A stretch of DNA of 32,437 nucleotides, from the NCBI GenBank assembly GCA_018261815.1, contig JAGTRL010000012.1, positions 1 to 32,437 on the forward strand. Direction: 5' to 3'. A program made the position numbers and the translations under genes. Position 1 is the first letter of the stretch. The number at the start of each line of letters is the position of its first letter. Shown here one piece after another: positions 27,809 through 32,437 of the stretch. The stretch is from Pseudomonadota bacterium (GTDB taxonomy: Bacteria > Pseudomonadota > Gammaproteobacteria > Burkholderiales > Burkholderiaceae_C). The notes below the pieces were generated by a model. The model saw nothing but the letters and a program-made list of their open reading frames with translations, made no database searches and was not told where the DNA came from.

Positions 27809-30376
27809 ATGGCCACCGACATCGAGAAGGCACCCGCCGCGCTGCAGGAACTGGTCGCCGAGGTCGACACCGGCCGGCGCGAGCCCAAGGGTTTCGCCAG
27901 GCAGCTGATCTTCGGCACGGCGCTGGCCTGGGCGCTGTTCCAGCTGTGGTACGCCTCGCCACTGCCCTTCTTGCTGCGCTTCGGCGTGCTCAACGACACC
28001 GAGGCGCGCTCGATCCACCTGGCCTTCGCGCTGTTCCTGGCCTTCATGGCCTGGCCGGCCTTCAAGCGCTCGGCGCGCGATCGCATCCCGTTTTTCGACA
28101 TCGTCTTCGCGCTGGCTGGCGCCTTCGCCGGCGGCTACCTGCTGCTGTTCTATGCGCAACTGGCCACGCGACCGGGCCAGCCGACGACCATGGACATCGT
28201 GGTCGCCAGCGCCGGCATCCTGCTGCTGCTGGAAGCCACGCGCCGCGCGGTGGGCTGGCCGATGGCGGCGCTGGCCGCGCTGTTCCTGGCCTACTGCCTG
28301 CTGGGCCCGTACATGCCCGAGGTGCTGTCGCACAAGGGCGCGTCGCTGAACCGCCTGCTGTCGCACATGTGGCTCACCACCGAAGGTGTGTATGGCATCG
28401 CGCTGGGCGTGTCCACCGGCGCGATCTTCGTCTACGTGCTCTTCGGCAGCCTGCTCGACCGCGCCGGCGGCGGCAACTACATGATGCAGGTCAGCTTTGC
28501 CGCGCTCGGGCACCTGCGCGGCGGGCCGGCCAAGGTGGCGGTGGTGTCCTCGGCGCTGAACGGCATGATCAGCGGCAGCTCGGTCAGCAACGTGGTCAGC
28601 GGCGGCATCTTCACCATCCCGCTGATGAAGAAGGCCGGCTACGGCGGCGTCAAGGCCGGCGCGATCGAGACCATGTCCTCGGTCAACGGCCAGATCATGC
28701 CGCCGGTGATGGGCGCGGCCGCCTTCCTGATGGTCGAGTACGTCGGCATCTCCTATGCCGAAGTCGTCAAGCATGCGCTGCTGCCGGCGGTGCTGTCCTA
28801 CCTGGGGCTGCTGTACATCGTGCACCTGGAGGCGCTGAAGCTGGGCATGATGCCGATCATCAACCGCGTGCCACGCACCTGGGCCAACGCCATGCTGCGC
28901 CTGGGGTTGGGGCTGTCGGGCACGGTCATCGTCATTGCGCTGATGTACTACCTGCTGTCGGCGATCAAGTCGATGCTCGGCGAAAACGCCGGCTGGGCCG
29001 TGGCATTGGTGATGGCGGCGGTGTACCTGGCGGCCATCCGCCAGGCGGCGCGCTGCCCCGACCTGCCGCAGGACATCGACATCGACAACCCCAAGGCGCT
29101 GGACACCTGGCCCACGGTCGAGGCCGGGCTGCATTTCCTGCTGCCCATTGCCACGCTGATCTGGTGCCTGATGGTCGAGGAAATGTCGCCCTCACTGTCG
29201 GCCTTCTGGGCCATCGCGGTGCTGATCGTGCTGATGCTGACGCAGCGCTGGCTGATCGAGTTCTTCCGCGGCCAGCCCACCGCCGGTACGCTGCGCAACG
29301 GCTTCCACGAGGTGGTGCACGGCATGAACGACGGCTCGCGCAACATGATCGGCATCGGCGTGGCCACCGCCACCGCCGGCATCATCGTCGGCGCGATCAC
29401 GCTCACCGGCCTGGGCCTGCGCATGACCGAGTTCGTCGAATTCGTCAGCCAGGGCAACGTCATGGCAATGCTGCTGTTCATCGCCTTCGTCTGCCTGGTG
29501 CTCGGCCTGGGCGTGCCCACCACCGCCAACTACGTGCTGGTGGCCACGCTGATGGCGCCGGTGGTGGTCGAGCTGGGCGCGCAGAGCGGGCTGATCATCC
29601 CGCTGATCGCGGTGCACCTGTTCGTCTTCTATTACGGAATCATGGGCGACATCACGCCCCCTGTGGGGCTAGCGACCTTCGCGGCGGCCGCCATCAGCGG
29701 CGAAGACGCGATCAAGACCGGCATCCAGGGATCGATCTACGCACTGCGTACGGTCATCCTGCCCTTCATCTGGATCTTCAACCCGCAACTGCTGCTGATC
29801 GACATCCACAGCACCGCCGAGCTGATCCGCGTGGTCGTGGCCTGCAGCATTGCCACACTGGTCTTCGCGGCGGTGACGATGAACTGGTTCCGCGTCAAGA
29901 ACCACCTGTGGGAAACGGCGCTGCTGGCCGTGGCCGTGGTACTGCTGTTCCGGCCCGACTTCTTCATGGACCGCCTCACGCCGCCGACGCGCGACGCCCC
30001 GGCGGCCGAAGTCTTCGAGCTGGCCAAGAGCGCCCCGGACAACGCCACGCTGGCCATGGTGATCAAAGGCACCACCCTGGAGGGCGACGACATCACCAAG
30101 ACGGTGGCACTGCAGCTCGGTGAAGCCGGCGCCGATGGCCGCAAGCGCCTGGCCGACGCCGGCCTGCAGCTGGTGCCGCTGGGCGCCAACGTGCAGGTGG
30201 GTGCCGTCAAGTTCGGCTCCCGCGCCAAGCGCGGTGGCTTTGAGTCCGGCTGGGACGTGGCCGCGCTCAAGGTGCCCACCGGCGCGCCCAGTCCGCACTG
30301 GTTCTATCTGCCGGCGCTGCTGCTGGTGGCGCTGGTGTGGTGGAACCAGGGGCGGCGCATGCCATCCACACGCTGA
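27809..30376 (+). CDS. TRAP transporter fused permease (TAXI type, 4TM/12TM) with C-terminal DUF3394-like domain
   Basis: An 855-residue membrane protein combining the small (DctQ-like) and large (DctM-like) TRAP subunits, the usual form in TAXI systems. Many hydrophobic helices run from about 30 to 690. Characteristic DctM-type stretches are GPAKVAVVSSALNGMISGSSVSNVVSGGIFTIPLMKKAGY, SSVNGQIMPPVMGAAAFLMVEY, and LGLGVPTTANYVLVATLMAPVVVELG. From about 710 a helix leads into a soluble stretch of roughly 110 residues and a last helix (WFYLPALLLVALVWW), matching the DUF3394 domain seen on these permeases. TRAP transporters use ion gradients, not ATP. ATG 27809 has only a weak GAGAA purine run upstream. 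The stop is 10 bases before the presumed gcv promoter. Confidence 0.92.
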   Translation: MATDIEKAPAALQELVAEVDTGRREPKGFARQLIFGTALAWALFQLWYASPLPFLLRFGVLNDTEARSIHLAFALFLAFMAWPAFKRSARDRIPFFDIVFALAGAFAGGYLLLFYAQLATRPGQPTTMDIVVASAGILLLLEATRRAVGWPMAALAALFLAYCLLGPYMPEVLSHKGASLNRLLSHMWLTTEGVYGIALGVSTGAIFVYVLFGSLLDRAGGGNYMMQVSFAALGHLRGGPAKVAVVSSALNGMISGSSVSNVVSGGIFTIPLMKKAGYGGVKAGAIETMSSVNGQIMPPVMGAAAFLMVEYVGISYAEVVKHALLPAVLSYLGLLYIVHLEALKLGMMPIINRVPRTWANAMLRLGLGLSGTVIVIALMYYLLSAIKSMLGENAGWAVALVMAAVYLAAIRQAARCPDLPQDIDIDNPKALDTWPTVEAGLHFLLPIATLIWCLMVEEMSPSLSAFWAIAVLIVLMLTQRWLIEFFRGQPTAGTLRNGFHEVVHGMNDGSRNMIGIGVATATAGIIVGAITLTGLGLRMTEFVEFVSQGNVMAMLLFIAFVCLVLGLGVPTTANYVLVATLMAPVVVELGAQSGLIIPLIAVHLFVFYYGIMGDITPPVGLATFAAAAISGEDAIKTGIQGSIYALRTVILPFIWIFNPQLLLIDIHSTAELIRVVVACSIATLVFAAVTMNWFRVKNHLWETALLAVAVVLLFRPDFFMDRLTPPTRDAPAAEVFELAKSAPDNATLAMVIKGTTLEGDDITKTVALQLGEAGADGRKRLADAGLQLVPLGANVQVGAVKFGSRAKRGGFESGWDVAALKVPTGAPSPHWFYLPALLLVALVWWNQGRRMPSTR

Positions 30377-30379
30377 GCG

Positions 30380-30392
30380 CTCGGCTACACTG
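30380..30392 (+). promoter_or_regulatory. possible -10 box for the gcv leader
   Basis: TACACT (30386-30391) lies about seven to ten bases before the predicted 5' edge of the riboswitch, the right place for a -10 element. The -35 region would fall in the last codons of the permease gene and is not a good match. Low to moderate support, mainly from position. Confidence 0.35.
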
Positions 30393-30397
30393 CGCAG

Positions 30398-30603
30398 CGT
30401 CAGGAGAGAGCTCCTGCCCTTGCGGGCTGGGGCCGCCGAAGGCGCAGCGGCTAGACGCTTCGAACGCTCAGGCAAAAGGACTGGCAAGCGTCCCGGCGAC
30501 GGGGCGTTCCTCACTGGAGAGAGGTTGGCGCCAAGCCAGCCCACCGAAGGGGCAAGCGCGGCATTCAATGCAGCGCCAATCTCTCAGGTAAAGCGGACAG
30601 CGG
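30398..30603 (+). ncRNA. tandem glycine riboswitch (two aptamers) upstream of gcvT
   Basis: Two successive glycine aptamers. The first runs from about 30401 (CAGGAGAGAG) through CCGCCGAAGGCGCAGCGG to CGCTCAGGCAAAAGGACTG (30465-30483). The second runs from about 30513 (CTGGAGAGAGG) through CACCGAAGGGGCAAGCGC to ATCTCTCAGGTAAAGCGGAC (ends near 30598). The conserved cores CCGAAGG-GCA and CTCAGG(C/T)AAA occur twice in the correct order and spacing. In this class glycine binding usually turns on the glycine cleavage operon, and gcvT follows directly. Confidence 0.95.
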
Positions 30604-30610
30604 GGGCCCG

Positions 30611-30661
30611 GAACAACCAGAATCGGGTTGTTCACAGCCCTGGGAGCCTGTCATGTCCGCT
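30611..30661 (+). promoter_or_regulatory. probable expression platform of the glycine riboswitch
   Basis: GAACAACC (30611-30618) and GGTTGTTC (30626-30633) form a perfect 8-bp hairpin with no T-run behind it, so termination is unlikely. GGGAG (30642-30646) is the gcvT ribosome binding site. AGCGGACA at the 3' edge of aptamer 2 (30592-30599) is perfectly complementary to 30654-30661, which covers the second and third bases of the start codon and codons 2-3. This suggests control of translation. Confidence 0.5.
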
Positions 30662-31768
30662 GATCTGCTGAAGACCCCGCTGCACGCGCTGCATCTGGAA
30701 CTGGGTGCCCGCATGGTGCCCTTCGCCGGCTACGACATGCCGGTCAACTACCCCGGCGGCATCATTGCCGAGCACAAGCAGTGCCGCGAATCGGCGGCGC
30801 TGTTCGACGTCTCGCACATGGGTCAGGTGCGCCTGGTCGGCGACGACGCCGCCAGGGCACTGGAGACGCTGGTGCCGGTGGATGTGCTCGGCCTGGCCGT
30901 CGGCCAGCAACGCTACGCCCTGTTCACCGACGCCAGCGGCGGCATCCTCGACGACCTGATGGTCACGCGGCGTGAGGCCGACCTGCTGCTGGTGGTCAAC
31001 GCCGGCTGCAAGGACGCCGACATCCGCCACCTGGTCACCCACATCGGCCACCGCTGCCAGGTGGTGCCGCTGCCCGAGCGCGCCTTGCTGGCGTTGCAGG
31101 GCCCGCGCGCCGCCGAGGCGCTGGCGCACCTGAACCCGGCCGTGTCAAAGCTGGTGTTCATGACCGGCGGCGCCTTCAAGCTGGCCGGGGCCGATTGTTA
31201 TGTCACCCGCTCCGGCTACACCGGCGAGGACGGCTTCGAGATCTCGGTACCGGCGGAAGCCGCGGTGGCGCTGGCCCGTGCGCTGATCAACCTGCCGGAG
31301 GTCAAACCCGCGGGGCTGGGCGCGCGCGACACGCTGCGCCTGGAAGCCGGGCTGTGCCTGTACGGCCACGACATCGACACCCGCACCAGCCCGGTCCAGG
31401 CAGGGCTGACCTGGGCGATCCAGAAGGTGCGCCGACCCGGCGGCGAGCGCGCCGGCCACTACCCTGGCGCCGCCGCCATCGAAGGCCAGCTTGCCCATGG
31501 CGTGACGCACAAGCGCGTCGGCCTGATGGCGCTGGAGCGCGTGCCGGTGCGCGAAGGCAGCAAGCTGGTCGATGCCAAGGGCCACAAGCTGGGCACCGTG
31601 ACCAGCGGCACCATCGCGCCGACCATCAACCAGCCGATCGCGATGGCCTACCTGAGCGCCGAGCATGCGATAGCGAAGCACGAGGTCTATGCCGAAGTGC
31701 GCGGCCAGCAGGTGCCGATGCGCGTGACGCCGATGCCCTTCGTGCCGCACCGCTACTTCCGCGGCTGA
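30653..31768 (+). CDS. gcvT: glycine cleavage system T protein (aminomethyltransferase)
   Basis: A 371-residue tetrahydrofolate-dependent enzyme that takes the methylene group from the aminomethyl-lipoyl H protein, releasing ammonia and forming 5,10-methylene-THF. Opening KTPLHALHLELGARMVPFAGYDMPVNYPGGIIAEH and the SALFDVSHMGQVR stretch are diagnostic; TRSGYTGEDGFEI (about 183-195) and GLGARDTLRLEAGLCLYGHD (about 221-240) are folate-site motifs; it ends VPHRYFRG. Start ATG 30653 has GGGAG six bases upstream and follows the glycine riboswitch. gcvH starts 28 bases after its stop. Confidence 0.97.
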   Translation: MSADLLKTPLHALHLELGARMVPFAGYDMPVNYPGGIIAEHKQCRESAALFDVSHMGQVRLVGDDAARALETLVPVDVLGLAVGQQRYALFTDASGGILDDLMVTRREADLLLVVNAGCKDADIRHLVTHIGHRCQVVPLPERALLALQGPRAAEALAHLNPAVSKLVFMTGGAFKLAGADCYVTRSGYTGEDGFEISVPAEAAVALARALINLPEVKPAGLGARDTLRLEAGLCLYGHDIDTRTSPVQAGLTWAIQKVRRPGGERAGHYPGAAAIEGQLAHGVTHKRVGLMALERVPVREGSKLVDAKGHKLGTVTSGTIAPTINQPIAMAYLSAEHAIAKHEVYAEVRGQQVPMRVTPMPFVPHRYFRG

Positions 31769-31796
31769 TTTCCACCCACCACCAGGAGTCCCACCG

Positions 31797-32171
31797 ATGA
31801 CCACCATGTTCACGCCCGATCACGAATGGATCAACATCGAAGACCACGAGGCCGCCGTCGTCGGCATCACGCTGCACGCGCAGGAAGCGCTGGGCGACGT
31901 GGTCTTCGTCGACCTGCCCGCCGTCGGCAAGACGCTGAAGAAGGGCGAGGTCGCCGGCGTGGTCGAGTCGGTCAAGGCCGCGGCCGACCTGTACATGCCG
32001 GTGACCGGCGAAGTGGTCGAGGTCAACGAGGCGCTGCGCGCCGACCCCTCGCTGGCCAACAGCGACCCGATGGGCAACGGCTGGTTCTTCAAGGTGCATG
32101 TCACCGACATGGCCGAGTTCGACCAGCTGATGGATCCGCCCGGCTACGACGCGCTGCTCAAGACCCTCTGA
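31797..32171 (+). CDS. gcvH: glycine cleavage system H protein
   Basis: A 124-residue lipoyl carrier protein that shuttles the aminomethyl group between P, T and L proteins. The lipoylation site is Lys60 in [20 protein letters not shown]. Opening [21 protein letters not shown] and the C-terminal [15 protein letters not shown] are family hallmarks. ATG 31797 has AGGAG about eight bases upstream; a second in-frame ATG three codons later is possible but has worse spacing. gcvP begins 26 bases after the stop. Confidence 0.97.
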   Translation: MTTMFTPDHEWINIEDHEAAVVGITLHAQEALGDVVFVDLPAVGKTLKKGEVAGVVESVKAAADLYMPVTGEVVEVNEALRADPSLANSDPMGNGWFFKVHVTDMAEFDQLMDPPGYDALLKTL

Positions 32172-32197
32172 CTCAACCCGCACACGGACGCCCTGCC

Positions 32198-32437
32198 ATG
32201 TTGATGCCTGCGCTGAAGCCGCTCGACGAACTCGAGAACGATCGCGAGTTCACCGCCCGCCACATCGGACCCTATGCCGACGACGAGCAGCACATGCTGT
32301 CGGTGATCGGCGCCGCCAGCCGGCATGCGCTGATCGAGGCCATCGTGCCGCGCATCATCGCGCGCACGCAGCCGATGCAGTTGCCCGCGCCGCTGGGCGA
32401 AGCGCAGGCACTGGCCGAGTTGAAGGCCTTGGCCGCG
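32198..32437 (+). CDS. gcvP: glycine cleavage system P protein (glycine dehydrogenase, decarboxylating), N-terminal part only
   Basis: Eighty codons are visible before the right edge. The protein begins [18 protein letters not shown] and contains TARHIGP, the conserved N-terminal motif of P proteins, then [27 protein letters not shown] protein is the PLP enzyme that decarboxylates glycine and loads the H protein. Order gcvT-gcvH-gcvP is the usual operon. ATG 32198 is taken; an ATG two codons later is an alternative, and no strong ribosome binding site separates them. The PLP lysine region lies outside the window. Confidence 0.93.
   Translation, partial: MLMPALKPLDELENDREFTARHIGPYADDEQHMLSVIGAASRHALIEAIVPRIIARTQPMQLPAPLGEAQALAELKALAA

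Noticed and set aside
27946-30123. A 725-codon plus-strand frame overlapping the TRAP permease.
   Set aside because: Arg/Gly/His/Ala-rich shadow frame without domains; the other frame encodes a clear TRAP permease.
30611-30640. Intrinsic terminator in the gcvT leader.
   Set aside because: The 8-bp hairpin is followed by ACAGCCC rather than a T-run, so transcription termination is unlikely.
30398-30650. CRISPR-like or direct repeats suggested by two similar blocks before gcvT.
   Set aside because: The two blocks are the tandem aptamers of a glycine riboswitch, with conserved glycine-binding cores, not repeats with spacers.

Overview
The window is high-GC (roughly two thirds G+C or more by eye), densely coding chromosomal DNA, most likely from a betaproteobacterium of the order Burkholderiales (Rubrivivax/Leptothrix/Comamonadaceae-like). 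This rests on the korC-type 2-oxoglutarate oxidoreductase partner, the TAXI-type TRAP transporter, a tandem glycine riboswitch ahead of gcvTHP, and short C/G-run hairpin repeats of a kind I associate with Burkholderiales genomes. It is an inference from gene content, not a database match. I saw no tRNA, rRNA, CRISPR array, transposase, integrase or phage gene. All complete genes look intact; only the two edge genes are cut by the window.

Layout. 1-6792, all minus strand: start of korA (2-oxoacid:acceptor oxidoreductase alpha), korC (FAD/Fe-S NAD(P)H oxidoreductase), parC, an acyl-CoA ligase and a GNAT acetyltransferase. 7027-12834, plus strand: a complete five-gene peptide/opine-type ABC importer (Tat-signal binding protein, two permeases, two ATPases), with a double-hairpin repeat directly before each ATPase gene. 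12899-13609, plus: a small phasin-like protein of unknown function. 13640-16077, minus: a crotonase-fold protein lacking both usual catalytic glutamates, and an acyl-CoA synthetase. 16201-17965, minus: metY and a CoA-binding protein. 18024-18944, plus: a LysR regulator. 18955-24336, minus: a ydcSTUV-patD operon in the same order as in E. coli, for polyamine or related amine uptake and gamma-aminobutyraldehyde oxidation. 24495-25193, minus: an exported beta-carbonic anhydrase. 25304-26653, plus: a class III aminotransferase, separated from the anhydrase by a divergent spacer with a strong inverted repeat. 26740-30376, plus: a TAXI TRAP binding protein, an intrinsic terminator, and a fused TRAP permease. 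30386-32437, plus: tandem glycine riboswitch, gcvT, gcvH and the start of gcvP.

The theme is uptake and breakdown of nitrogen-containing organic compounds (peptides, polyamines, amino acids, glycine) and carboxylates, feeding CoA-thioester and 2-oxoglutarate metabolism. I found no convincing wholly new system. The most interesting signals are regulatory: structured repeats whose terminal G-run sits where a ribosome binding site should be for two ABC ATPase genes; possible pairing of the glycine aptamer's 3' edge with the gcvT start codon; a 26-bp palindrome in the divergent aminotransferase/anhydrase spacer; and an intrinsic terminator placed between a TRAP binding protein and its permease.
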